A stretch of 15,105 nucleotides of DNA. It comes from JAXGQD01 sp964574395 (GTDB lineage: Bacteria; Bacillota; Clostridia; Saccharofermentanales; Fastidiosipilaceae). The notes under the pieces are model-generated. The model saw nothing but the letters and a program-made list of their open reading frames with translations, was not told where the DNA came from and did not search any database. The stretch spans positions 1 through 15,105 of the forward strand of contig CAZNNL010000044.1 of assembly GCA_964574395.1 (NCBI GenBank). The letters are read 5' to 3'. Made by a program: the position numbers and the translations under genes. The first letter of the stretch is position 1. Each line of letters begins with the position of its first letter. Below, one piece after another: positions 7,328 to 14,710 of the stretch.

Positions 7328-8346
7328 CTACAGCGTCTCGCCAAGGGCAGTCAAAACAGCCACCCTTACGCCGCAATCATGGGGAATGGAAACAAATGCT
7401 TGTCCTAAGTCAGGACTAGGATTGGTGTTGGCTTCTATCATATCCACGCCTTCTGCTGTTATGGCGATGTCCCAGCCGACGATGCGTGCGTTGGGGATGC
7501 GTTTTGCCAAACGTATGGCAAAAGCCTTCGCCTCAGTGAAGCGCGGTACTGTAAAACCAAGGTAGGAAAAATGCGTCTCGGGATTTTCTGCATAAGTCTG
7601 GATATAGGGTAGGTAACGCATAAGCGGTGCGGGGATGCGGCCTTCGTCATCTAAAACTGCGAACGCACCACCCATCGAAGCATTGTCACAGCAGGCGTCG
7701 GTCAGCGCTATGCGAACGGCGTCATAAGGGATGCTTACCTCACCTGCCCTATTGATGCAGGTCAAAATACGTAAAGAGTTCACGGCACAAAGCGAAAGTT
7801 TACTCATTTCAGGATGCTGTTTGATCGCTGCCTCAACAACATAATGCTTGTCACGCATGAGTTTCTGATGGAATTTTTCTAGACATCCTATCTCGTCACG
7901 CTCATGACACTGTACGCCTTCTCCCCCGTAAGCCATAGGAGGCTTTGTAAAGAATCGTTTATTTTCTGCCACGAATGCTTGAAATGCGTGAAAATCATTG
8001 ACCCGTAAATCACAGAAATCACGCTTAATTAAGTCGCCAAAAAAGCGCAGCGCTTTGCCTTTATCCTCCAAAATATCAATCGCCTCAGGACTATTGTAAA
8101 GTTTTCTTAGTTTAGCCATTTCTGCCTGCGATAAAAACTTGCACGGTAAATAGGATCTTGATTGAGGTGAAAACCAGCAATAGCATAGTTCCCCCAATTG
8201 ATTCCGCGTAATTCATAGCATCGCAGCATGTCGCGAAACAAACACCGCTTACTGCGCCCGCTATCCTTATGCATTTGGGTCAAAAGGGGCATAAGTTCAG
8301 ACCAGCGCACACTAAAAAGTTTGGCAAATTTCTTAAAAACATTCAT
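7328..8346 (-). pseudogene. Second ATP-grasp paralogue, split by a one-base deletion
   Basis: The minus strand encodes a full-length homologue of the protein at 4600-5619, but in two frames. The first (8346 down to about 8138) gives MNVFKKFAKLFSVRW to NQDPIYRASF; the second continues as LSQAEMAKLRK to the TAG at 7328. The break lies in a T run (A run 8133-8137 on the plus strand). Adding one T gives RASFLSQAEM, which aligns without gaps with RKTFFSQTQM of the first copy, and the total becomes 339 residues, the same length. All ATP-grasp motifs survive: FFTKPPMAYGGEGV, SLCAVNSLRILTC, IVGWDIAIT, MIEANTNPSPDL. It may be a recent pseudogene, a sequencing error in a homopolymer, or recoded by -1 slippage; the intact body favours the first two. 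Converges on murJ with 29 bases between stops. Confidence 0.75.
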
Positions 8347-8375
8347 AAATGGTAATTTTGTCGACTTTCAGCAAG

Positions 8376-8381
8376 ATTATA
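8376..8381 (-). promoter_or_regulatory. Candidate -10 box for the second ATP-grasp gene
   Basis: On the minus strand a perfect TATAAT lies 30 bases before the ATG at 8346 in AT-rich sequence. The -35 is weak, and there is no clear Shine-Dalgarno before the ATG. An inverted repeat TCTTAA-N11-TTAAGA (8435-8440/8452-8457) further upstream might be an operator. Confidence 0.35.
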
Positions 8382-8526
8382 TTCTTTTATCAATACTAAA
8401 ATTACATATTTCACGCTTGAATTCACTAATAAAGTCTTAAGAATAGAAAATTTAAGAACAGGTTAACATTGGCAGGCGTGATTGTATGCGATTATTTTTG
8501 GCAAAAAGACGGCACGCTTCGTGGGC

Positions 8527-8556
8527 TTGAAAGGTTTTGCCGAGAAACCTTATAAT
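8527..8556 (+). promoter_or_regulatory. Sigma-A-type promoter of leuS
   Basis: TTGAAA (8527-8532) and TATAAT (8551-8556) are 18 bases apart, close to the housekeeping consensus. The leader to the GTG start is only about 55 bases and has a small CCCAA/TTGGG stem-loop (8584-8598). It is too short for, and lacks, a T-box (no GGUGGNACC-type element), so leuS seems not to be controlled by uncharged tRNA-Leu here. Confidence 0.7.
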
Positions 8557-8618
8557 GGGGCTTTGTAAGAATAAGGAAAACTCCCCAAAAGTATTGGGAA
8601 GATGGAATTGAGGATAAT

Positions 8619-11036
8619 GTGAGCAATTACGATTTCAATCAGATTGAAAAAAAGTGGCAGGATCGCTGGGAAGAAAAAGGTGTCTTCCATGCAACGGATG
8701 ATTATGAAAAGGAAAAATACTATTGCTTGGTAGAATTTCCCTATCCCTCCGGGCAAGGCTTACACGTAGGGCATCCTCGTTCGTATACGGCTTTGGATGT
8801 GGTCGCGCGTCAGAAACGTATGGCTGGCTACAATGTGCTATATCCGATGGGTTGGGATGCGTTTGGATTGCCGACGGAGAATTTTGCCATTAAAAACAAC
8901 ATTCATCCGGCGATTGTCACTGCGGAAAACATTGCTAATTTTAAGCGTCAATTGAAAGCGCTCGGCTTCTCGTTTGACTGGAGTCGCGAAGTCAACACCA
9001 CGGACCCTTCCTATTACAAGTGGACGCAGTGGATTTTCCTGAAATTATTTGAACACGGACTGGCGTACAAAAAAGAGATGTCAGTTAACTGGTGCACCTC
9101 ATGTAAAATCGTTTTGGCCAACGAAGAAGTGGTCGGTGGTGTGTGTGAGCGTTGCCACGGCGAAGTTGTACATAAAGTAAAAAGTCAGTGGATGCTGAAA
9201 ATTACTGAATATGCTGAGCGTTTGATCGACGATTTAGATACCGTCGATTACATTGAGCGCGTTAAAACGCAGCAGAAGAACTGGATTGGTAAATCTGTTG
9301 GTGCGGAAGTTGATTTTGCGACCTCTGCCGGAGATACCATGACCGTCTTTACCACGCGCCCCGATACCTTGTTCGGTGCGACTTATATGGTTATGTCTCC
9401 TGAACACAGGTATCTTGAACAATGGGCTAAGCGCGGTTTGTTGAAAAATATTGAGGATGTGCGCACCTACCAAGAGGTATCTGCACACAAATCCGATTTT
9501 GAACGTACAGAAATGAATAAGGATAAAACGGGCTTGCGCTTAGAGGGTGTCCATGCTGTGAACCCTGTTAATCAGAAAGACATTCCGATTTTTATCTCCG
9601 ACTATGTGCTCGCATCCTATGGAACAGGCGCGATTATGGCAGTTCCCGGGCACGATGAGCGCGACTGGGAATTTGCAACGAAGTTCGGCTGCCCAATCGT
9701 TGAAGTCGTAGCGGGGGGCAATGTCACCGAAGCACCTTACATGGATATTGAAACGGGCACCTTAGTGAACTCTGCTTTCCTTGATGGGCTCTCGGTCGCG
9801 GATGCTAAAATAGCGATTACCGCCTGGCTCATCGAAAAAGGCCTAGGGCACGAAAAGGTCAATTACAAATTGCGTGACTGGGTCTTTTCCAGACAGCGTT
9901 ATTGGGGTGAACCAATCCCCATCGTCCACTGCGAAGACTGTGGTTATGTACCTTTAGATGTGTCAGAATTGCCGCTCACCTTACCAGAAGTTGAGTCTTA
10001 TTTACCCACGGATACGGGTGAATCACCTTTGGCAAAACTAACAGACTGGGTCAACACCTCCTGCCCGCGCTGCGGCGGTGCAGCCAAGCGTGAAACCGAC
10101 ACCATGCCTCAGTGGGCCGGCTCATCCTGGTATTTTCTGCGCTACACAGACCCACATAACGACAAAGCACTCGCCTCACCCGAAGCACTAAATTATTGGA
10201 CACCCGTAAACTGGTACAACGGCGGCATGGAACACACCACGCTGCATCTATTGTATTCACGCTTTTGGCACAAGTTCCTCTTTGATATCGGCGTGGTACC
10301 TACTGCTGAGCCTTATGCCAAGCGCACTTCTCACGGGATGATTCTGGGCGAAAACAATGAAAAAATGTCCAAGTCGCGCGGTAACGTGGTCAACCCAGAT
10401 GACATCATTGCGCAATATGGCGCCGATACCATGCGACTATACGAGATGTTTATTGGCGACTTCGAAAAACCTGCGCCGTGGAATCCGCAGTCCATCAAAG
10501 GATGTTACCGTTTTGTCGAACGCCTCTGGGCTTTGCAAGATATGCTGATTGAAGACGAAACGATTCGTCCAAATCTCTTGGACCTTTTTCACAAGACCAT
10601 CAAAAAAGTCGGCGAAGACATTTTGAATTTAAAGAACAACACGGCAATCGCCGCAATGATGAGCCTCTTGAACAGTATCTATGAGCAAGGTGACGTGACA
10701 CGTGCCGAACTCCGTCTGTTCCTGCTTTTGGTAAATCCTTTTGCTCCGCATGTTTCGGAAGAACTGTGGGAAAAGCTTACCATGGGGGAAGGCTTTGCCT
10801 GCGAACAAGCTTGGCCTCACTATGACCCCGAATTATGCAAGGATGCGACTGTGGAGATTGCGGTTCAAGTTAATGGCAAAATCCGCGCCCGCCTCGACAT
10901 AGATGCCGAAGCTGAAGAAGCTGCCGTACTAGAGCTTGTACATCAAGACGAAAACATCAAAGCCGCACTAGAGGGTAAAACCTTGATCAAATCGCTCTAC
11001 GTCAAAGGGCGTTTGGTCAATCTCGTTGTGAAGTAA
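8619..11036 (+). CDS. leuS: Leucyl-tRNA synthetase
   Basis: An 805-residue class Ia aminoacyl-tRNA synthetase that charges tRNA-Leu in the cytoplasm, full length for the bacterial family. The HIGH motif is HVGH (49-52) after FPYPSGQGL, and KMSKS is at 582-586. The CP1 editing domain carries TTRPDTLFGATY and GTGAIMAVPGHDERD, so post-transfer editing should work. Two zinc-binding CxxC pairs (CTSCK/CERCH region, about 162-180) and a second set in the CEDCGYVP/CPRCGG insert are seen. The C-terminal anticodon-binding region ends IKSLYVKGRLVNLVVK. The GTG start has GAGG 5 bases upstream and matches the usual YDFNQIEKKWQ N-terminus. It stands alone under its own promoter, with the small PH-domain gene downstream on the same strand. 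Confidence 0.97.
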   Translation: MSNYDFNQIEKKWQDRWEEKGVFHATDDYEKEKYYCLVEFPYPSGQGLHVGHPRSYTALDVVARQKRMAGYNVLYPMGWDAFGLPTENFAIKNNIHPAIVTAENIANFKRQLKALGFSFDWSREVNTTDPSYYKWTQWIFLKLFEHGLAYKKEMSVNWCTSCKIVLANEEVVGGVCERCHGEVVHKVKSQWMLKITEYAERLIDDLDTVDYIERVKTQQKNWIGKSVGAEVDFATSAGDTMTVFTTRPDTLFGATYMVMSPEHRYLEQWAKRGLLKNIEDVRTYQEVSAHKSDFERTEMNKDKTGLRLEGVHAVNPVNQKDIPIFISDYVLASYGTGAIMAVPGHDERDWEFATKFGCPIVEVVAGGNVTEAPYMDIETGTLVNSAFLDGLSVADAKIAITAWLIEKGLGHEKVNYKLRDWVFSRQRYWGEPIPIVHCEDCGYVPLDVSELPLTLPEVESYLPTDTGESPLAKLTDWVNTSCPRCGGAAKRETDTMPQWAGSSWYFLRYTDPHNDKALASPEALNYWTPVNWYNGGMEHTTLHLLYSRFWHKFLFDIGVVPTAEPYAKRTSHGMILGENNEKMSKSRGNVVNPDDIIAQYGADTMRLYEMFIGDFEKPAPWNPQSIKGCYRFVERLWALQDMLIEDETIRPNLLDLFHKTIKKVGEDILNLKNNTAIAAMMSLLNSIYEQGDVTRAELRLFLLLVNPFAPHVSEELWEKLTMGEGFACEQAWPHYDPELCKDATVEIAVQVNGKIRARLDIDAEAEEAAVLELVHQDENIKAALEGKTLIKSLYVKGRLVNLVVK

Positions 11037-11044
11037 ATCTTAGC

Positions 11045-11114
11045 TGCTACGTTTAGGACTTAGTCCTAAACGCAGAGGTATATCGCCTCAGCTTGCGAGG
11101 TGCTACACTTAGGA
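11045..11114 (+). promoter_or_regulatory. Hairpin-rich leader between leuS and the PH-domain gene
   Basis: CGTTTAGGACT (11050-11060) and AGTCCTAAACG (11062-11072) form a perfect 11-bp inverted repeat with one central base; as RNA it gives a 9-bp stem with a CTTAG loop. No T run follows, so a standard intrinsic terminator is unlikely. Downstream, GAGG (11075), CCTC (11086) and GAGG (11097) allow two mutually exclusive stems. TGCTACGTTTAGGA (11045-11058) recurs as TGCTACACTTAGGA (11101-11114), giving the TCCTAA arm a second partner. This may be an attenuator or processing site. A 10-codon frame (11116-11148, peptide MKRKFRLEKR) ends 3 bases before the next gene and could be a leader peptide, but this is weak. 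Confidence 0.35.
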
Positions 11115-11151
11115 AATGAAGAGAAAGTTTCGCTTGGAAAAGAGGTAAGAG

Positions 11152-11574
11152 ATGAAATACGAAGTTCCAGAAGAAAAAATCATGTGGAAAGACAGAAAAA
11201 GACATCTAGGTTTACCACTTTCTTTCACACGCTACCAGCTCACTGCCACACGTTTGACTACGAGCGTCGGCTTGTTTACGACGCATATTGAAGAAACACT
11301 TCTTTATCGTATTTTAGACACAAACCTAAAACGCAATTTATGGCAAAAACTTTTCGGCGTCGGCACCGTCACAATCTTCGCCGGCGACCGTTCTGGTTCC
11401 ACCCTTGTTCTGAAAAACGTCAAAAACTCTGAAAAAGTTCGCCGCCTTCTGGGTGAACTGGTCGAACTCGAACGCGATGCCAAACGCATCTCCGCCCGCG
11501 AAGTCTACGGTTCAGGCTTCGGCGACTCTGGCGTTGATTTAGACGGCGACGGAATTCCCGATCATCTGCAGTAA
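11152..11574 (+). CDS. Small bacterial PH-domain (YdbS/DUF304-like) protein with EF-hand-like tail
   Basis: A 140-residue protein that starts at an ATG with AGAGG a few bases upstream. Residues about 8-115 match the bacterial PH-like (bPH_2, DUF304) pattern: WKDRKRHLGLPLSFTRYQLT, TTSVGLFTTHIEETLLYRILD, LWQKLFGVGTVTIFAGD, STLVLKNVKN, with the repeated beta strands and a final helix of the fold. It lacks transmembrane segments, unlike many YdbS/YdbT proteins, so it is probably cytosolic or peripheral. The C-terminus ends DLDGDGIPDHLQ, in which Asp129, 131, 133 and 137 fit the DxDxDGxxD calcium loop of EF-hands and thrombospondin type 3 repeats. That combination is odd for a PH-like domain. Exact function unknown. 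Confidence 0.75.
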   Translation: MKYEVPEEKIMWKDRKRHLGLPLSFTRYQLTATRLTTSVGLFTTHIEETLLYRILDTNLKRNLWQKLFGVGTVTIFAGDRSGSTLVLKNVKNSEKVRRLLGELVELERDAKRISAREVYGSGFGDSGVDLDGDGIPDHLQ

Positions 11575-11605
11575 CGCGGTGACGAAACCTTAATTCATTC
11601 TCAAA

Positions 11606-12511
11606 TTAAACTGAGCTTAATTGTTCGCGTTCTAATTCCGTCAGATGCGAATCAATAGCCATGCGTTTTATTAAGTCCTTGGCTAAGCGCTCCAATTCTC
11701 CGCCCTCGCTGTAGTCAGCTTCCATGAGGTAGTTGACACGGTTTTGGGCGAGCAATTGTTTGACTTGCTTGTAGCTTTCTTTAGTGTAAATAGCTATGGA
11801 GGTGCCGCCATATTCTTTGACCAGTTTCATGACAGGTACATCCGTTAAGCCATCACCAAAAAAGGCCATGTTAGAAAACGGAATGCGCCTATTTTCTTCC
11901 GGAGTGTAGGAATTGAGCGAGCGGTGGTCGGAGACATCAAGGACACCTTTGTTGATTCGAAAGAGATACTGGGTTTTGCCAGTATAATTAACAGTTAATA
12001 GTGGCCAATCTGGTGCGCCATAGCGATCGTAGTGGAATTCTGAGGCGAAAATTTCCTTGAAGTTTGAAGCGATTTTCGAACCTTCGATGATTTCGCGCAG
12101 ACCCGCGGAGATGATGTAATGCTCGACATCCACACCTTGTCTACTTCCGTAGTTACTGATGCGTTTGAACCAAGATTCTACTCCGGGAAAGAATTCAATC
12201 GCGTGGCCCAAAGCACAGATTTCGTCTCGGGTGAAACGAAGCTCTTTGCTCGACGCACGCATTTTTTTAATCATTAGGTACATGTACGCCAGGATGGTGT
12301 CCATTTTATCGTGGCTGGACATGGCGTTTGCTTCCGCCCAGAACTCTTTTGGTGTGATACCAAGTTGCGGCAAAAACGTATATTCCTGCATGTCCTTCGT
12401 ACTCAGCGTCTTGTCAAAGTCATAGAGAAATGCCACCGTTGGTTTTTGCGGGTGCTCTACTTTATTAGGGAATTTATAAGCTTTTGTGCTTTTGTCTACT
12501 TTATTAGTCAT
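11606..12511 (-). CDS. HAD-superfamily phosphatase (phosphoserine-phosphatase-like)
   Basis: A 301-residue cytosolic hydrolase. HAD motif I is DFDKT (31-35) with nucleophile Asp31 and acid Asp33, motif II is the ISAG serine (Ser135), motif III the lysine near 179-188, and motif IV GDGLTD (219-224) with Asp220 and Asp224 for magnesium. The cap between motifs I and II is helical, like SerB-type subclass I enzymes, but the protein is longer and the substrate is not evident. The start lies 3 bases after the ispF stop, with a GAGGA Shine-Dalgarno inside the ispF end, so it is the last gene of the mrp-lipoprotein-ispF operon. It converges on the PH-domain gene with about 30 bases between stops. Confidence 0.85.
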   Translation of the reverse strand: MTNKVDKSTKAYKFPNKVEHPQKPTVAFLYDFDKTLSTKDMQEYTFLPQLGITPKEFWAEANAMSSHDKMDTILAYMYLMIKKMRASSKELRFTRDEICALGHAIEFFPGVESWFKRISNYGSRQGVDVEHYIISAGLREIIEGSKIASNFKEIFASEFHYDRYGAPDWPLLTVNYTGKTQYLFRINKGVLDVSDHRSLNSYTPEENRRIPFSNMAFFGDGLTDVPVMKLVKEYGGTSIAIYTKESYKQVKQLLAQNRVNYLMEADYSEGGELERLAKDLIKRMAIDSHLTELEREQLSSV

Positions 12512-12514
12512 TGT

Positions 12515-13006
12515 TTAGTCCTCTACTTTTTCGCGGGCGCTTAGGACGCAAAACACCTGCATCCCCTCACCCCGCCCCATACCTGTTAGACCTTCGCCAG
12601 TTGTGGCCGTTAGTCCGATGCTACTCAGTGGCAGCTTTAATGTTTTGGACAAAGATTCTTTAAGAATCGGAATGTGTTTTTCAAGTTTAGGTTTGAGGGC
12701 TTCAATGCTGACGGAGAGGTGGGTGAGTTCGATTTTGCCAAGATATTGCAGAGCCTCTGCTAAATACGCACGGCTATCTGTCACCCCTGCGACACACATC
12801 TCATCCGAACGTCGCCCTAAAATATTCACACCCGTTAAGCCCGAAATGGCGTTGGTCAGCGCGTGATATAGCACGTCACCATCGCTGTTCGCCTCAATCC
12901 TGAACTCAGTCGGTACAAGCACACCGGCAAGTATGAGCGGCTGCCCACCTTCGTTTGTATAGCGATGGCTATCTTGCCCAATTGCTGTACGGTAAATATA
13001 GTGCAT
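12515..13006 (-). CDS. ispF: Divergent 2-C-methyl-D-erythritol 2,4-cyclodiphosphate synthase (IspF-like)
   Basis: A 163-residue protein of usual IspF length; the family makes MEcPP in the MEP pathway to isoprenoids. The metal ligands are kept: Asp12 and His14 in GQDSHRY, and His48 in LYHAL. The C-terminal ATTGEGLTGMGRGEG (134-148) matches ATTTEKLGFTGRGEG of E. coli. The substrate loop is divergent: the usual HSDGDV is NSDGDV (Asn40 for His34), TDAL is TNAI, and the GDIGxxFPDTD stretch is replaced by GVNILGRRSDEM. I recall this variant as a subfamily in some Clostridia and Chlamydiae-like bacteria, so it is probably functional but may differ mechanistically. The ATG follows AAAGGAC. It lies 38 bases after the lipoprotein gene and 3 bases before the HAD gene. 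Confidence 0.88.
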   Translation of the reverse strand: MHYIYRTAIGQDSHRYTNEGGQPLILAGVLVPTEFRIEANSDGDVLYHALTNAISGLTGVNILGRRSDEMCVAGVTDSRAYLAEALQYLGKIELTHLSVSIEALKPKLEKHIPILKESLSKTLKLPLSSIGLTATTGEGLTGMGRGEGMQVFCVLSAREKVED

Positions 13007-13044
13007 CGATCTTGTCCTTTCTGCTAATAATTTTAGCCAAACGC

Positions 13045-13563
13045 CTACTTGCCATGCGCCTCTACAAATTTATAAACAGCTGCTTCCATCTGCTCTGAAA
13101 CGCCAAAATATTCTTCCTCCTGCTCACTATCATGAAACAGGTAGAATGCAGGCCAGCCGAGAGGTTTGAACTGTTCTAGATATTTGTCATCAGAACTTTG
13201 TTTGGCTAGAACAACCACTACATTGGGGTTTTGTTCCGCCAATCGTTCGAGGTAAGCGACTGCCATGCTAGTAATTGCGTGCTCATATTGCACCAGGCAA
13301 AACACCACCGGCCCCTCAATCTGACCCATGAACTTCTCCAGTTCGTTGATTTCTCTGTAAATAATTCCAGAACCGAGTTCAGGAACTTCTTCCAAGCGAA
13401 TCCAGGCCACCGAAGCATCATAATTATCTTTCAGTTGCGCGGGGTCAATAGCGCTATTTGTGTTTTCGGTTACCTTCGGCGCACAAGCAGTGACAGCAAA
13501 TAATAAGAGCAGAAAGCTCAACGCGAGAGAGAGTAGTCTTCTTGCTTTCCGATACTTCTTCAT
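13045..13563 (-). CDS. Lipoprotein with thioredoxin-like domain lacking the CxxC
   Basis: A 172-residue protein counted from the ATG at 13563, which overlaps the mrp stop (ATGA); it begins MKKYRKARRLL, a proper signal-peptide n-region. A hydrophobic core (LSLALSFLLLLFAV) leads to the lipobox VTAC with Cys27, so it should be lipid-anchored on the outer face of the membrane. The rest looks like a thioredoxin fold: PVVFCLVQYEH strand, helix, VVVVLAK strand, LGWPAFYLF with a cis-Pro-like Pro, and a final helix. The redox CxxC is missing, QYEHA standing in its place, so disulfide exchange is unlikely. A chaperone or binding role is possible. Its place behind mrp suggests co-expression, not a shown link. 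Confidence 0.75.
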   Translation of the reverse strand: MKKYRKARRLLSLALSFLLLLFAVTACAPKVTENTNSAIDPAQLKDNYDASVAWIRLEEVPELGSGIIYREINELEKFMGQIEGPVVFCLVQYEHAITSMAVAYLERLAEQNPNVVVVLAKQSSDDKYLEQFKPLGWPAFYLFHDSEQEEEYFGVSEQMEAAVYKFVEAHGK

Positions 13564-14525
13564 TGGCTTGAACGGAGTTGGGATAAGTGCTCCATACTCA
13601 TCCAAATTTTGAGTGCTGCTTCTCCTAGGACGAGGCCTAGCATTTGTTCGATTTTCCCTTCATCGACAAGTTGGGCAAGGCTGGGATCCAGGGGGATTTC
13701 GGCGAGTAGTGGGATGTTCATGTCTTGGGCTGCGGTGGCGGTGTTGGTTTTGCCAAAAATATAATGTTTATCGCTACAGCTGGGACAGACGAAGTAGGAC
13801 ATGTTTTCTATCAATCCAAGTAATGGAACGGACATCGTATCAGCCATGCGCTTGGCTTTTTTGACGATGAGCGTGACGAGATCTTGCGGGGTGGAAACCA
13901 TGACGAGCCCATCAAGCGGGAGCGACTGGTACACCGTTAGGGGGACATCGCCAGTTCCAGGTGGCATGTCGACAAGCAAAACATCGAGACTTTCCCATAG
14001 CACTTCTTGGTAAAACTGCTTGACCACGGAAGCAATGACGGGACCTCGCCAAACAACAGGGGCTGTCGGATCATCGAGTAAGACGTTGATGGACATAATC
14101 TGAATCCCGGTCTCCGTTCTGACAGGTAACATCAGTCGGTCATGGATTGCGTCCGCCATTTTATCTTGCACTCCAAAGGCTTGAGGGATGGATGGACCGG
14201 TCACATCTGCATCGAGAATACCGACTTTGAGGCCAATGCGCTGGAGTTGGACAGCCAGGATTGAGGTGACGATGGATTTTCCGACGCCGCCCTTGCCGCT
14301 CGCAATCGCAAGCACATGCTTGATTTGAGCGCCTGATGCAGGTGGTAATTTTTCGAAGACATCTTGCTGGTGTCTAATGTTTTCGTTGGTTTGGTTAGGG
14401 GTATCTTGGTTTGGGGCATTTGAGGCGCGGTTCTGTCCAGGGGTATTTGATACAGAGGAGCAGCCTCCATCATTTGAAGCGGATGGGCAACCGCCGCGGC
14501 TTGCACAGGAATTACAATCGGTCAT
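13560..14525 (-). CDS. mrp: Mrp/NBP35-family Fe-S cluster carrier ATPase
   Basis: A 321-residue cytosolic P-loop ATPase of the ApbC/Mrp branch that holds and transfers Fe-S clusters. The deviant Walker A SGKGGVGKS is at 76-84, the second nucleotide loop DMPPGTGD at 186-193, and the dimer-interface cluster motif CPSC at 247-250 in NMSYFVCPSC. The N-terminus has four cysteines (4, 7, 13, 22; CNSC...C...C) like other clostridial Mrp proteins that carry an extra N-terminal cluster, followed by a Ser/Asn/Gln/Pro-rich linker (about 23-50). First gene of a minus-strand operon; it overlaps the lipoprotein start by 4 bases. The region upstream has nested inverted repeats that may be operators. Confidence 0.92.
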   Translation of the reverse strand: MTDCNSCASRGGCPSASNDGGCSSVSNTPGQNRASNAPNQDTPNQTNENIRHQQDVFEKLPPASGAQIKHVLAIASGKGGVGKSIVTSILAVQLQRIGLKVGILDADVTGPSIPQAFGVQDKMADAIHDRLMLPVRTETGIQIMSINVLLDDPTAPVVWRGPVIASVVKQFYQEVLWESLDVLLVDMPPGTGDVPLTVYQSLPLDGLVMVSTPQDLVTLIVKKAKRMADTMSVPLLGLIENMSYFVCPSCSDKHYIFGKTNTATAAQDMNIPLLAEIPLDPSLAQLVDEGKIEQMLGLVLGEAALKIWMSMEHLSQLRSSQ

Positions 14526-14560
14526 AATAGTTCTTCTTTCTATGATTAATAAAATCTTGT

Positions 14561-14589
14561 TTCTATGGTCTATAGAATCTGGGATTCTA
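14561..14589. promoter_or_regulatory. Nested inverted repeats upstream of mrp
   Basis: TTCTAT (14561-14566) pairs with ATAGAA (14572-14577) across 5 bases, and the overlapping TAGAATC (14573-14579) pairs with GATTCTA (14583-14589) across TGG. The two cannot form as hairpins together. They lie 36-64 bases before the mrp start, between a possible minus-strand -10 (TACAAT, about 14610) and the gene, so they could be a repressor site or a leader-RNA switch. No known operator consensus is matched with confidence. Confidence 0.35.
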
Positions 14590-14644
14590 ATTTGTACTCA
14601 TTTTGATATTGTACCCTATCTGTTCGAACTGTGTTTAGGATTTA

Positions 14645-14670
14645 TGCTAAATGAGTCGCAAATTTGGTTA
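14645..14670. repeat. Diverged single copy of the left-hand stem-loop
   Basis: TGCTAAAT-GAGTCGCAA-ATTTGG differs from the inner unit of the 51-bp array (TGCCAAAT-CAGTCGCAA-ATTTGG) at only two positions, and its arms can still pair through G-T. It ties the two repeat regions, about 13.6 kb apart, to one element family. The rest of the 51-bp unit is not recognisable around it. Confidence 0.65.
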
Positions 14671-14710
14671 GGGTGTCAGGTTCCACAGCCCGGTGAATCC
14701 TGGCGCCGTG

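Noticed and set aside
8500..8520. TTGGCAAAAAGACGGC resembles the start of the 91-bp unit (TTGGCCAAAAATGACGGC)
   Set aside because: Short match with two gaps and no flanking similarity; chance is likely, though a genome-wide search would settle it.
8347..8618. T-box riboswitch ahead of leuS
   Set aside because: The promoter at 8527-8556 leaves a leader of about 55 bases with no T-box consensus and no terminator stem.
11575..11605. Intrinsic terminator between the convergent PH-domain and HAD genes
   Set aside because: Only a weak short stem and no T run on either strand.
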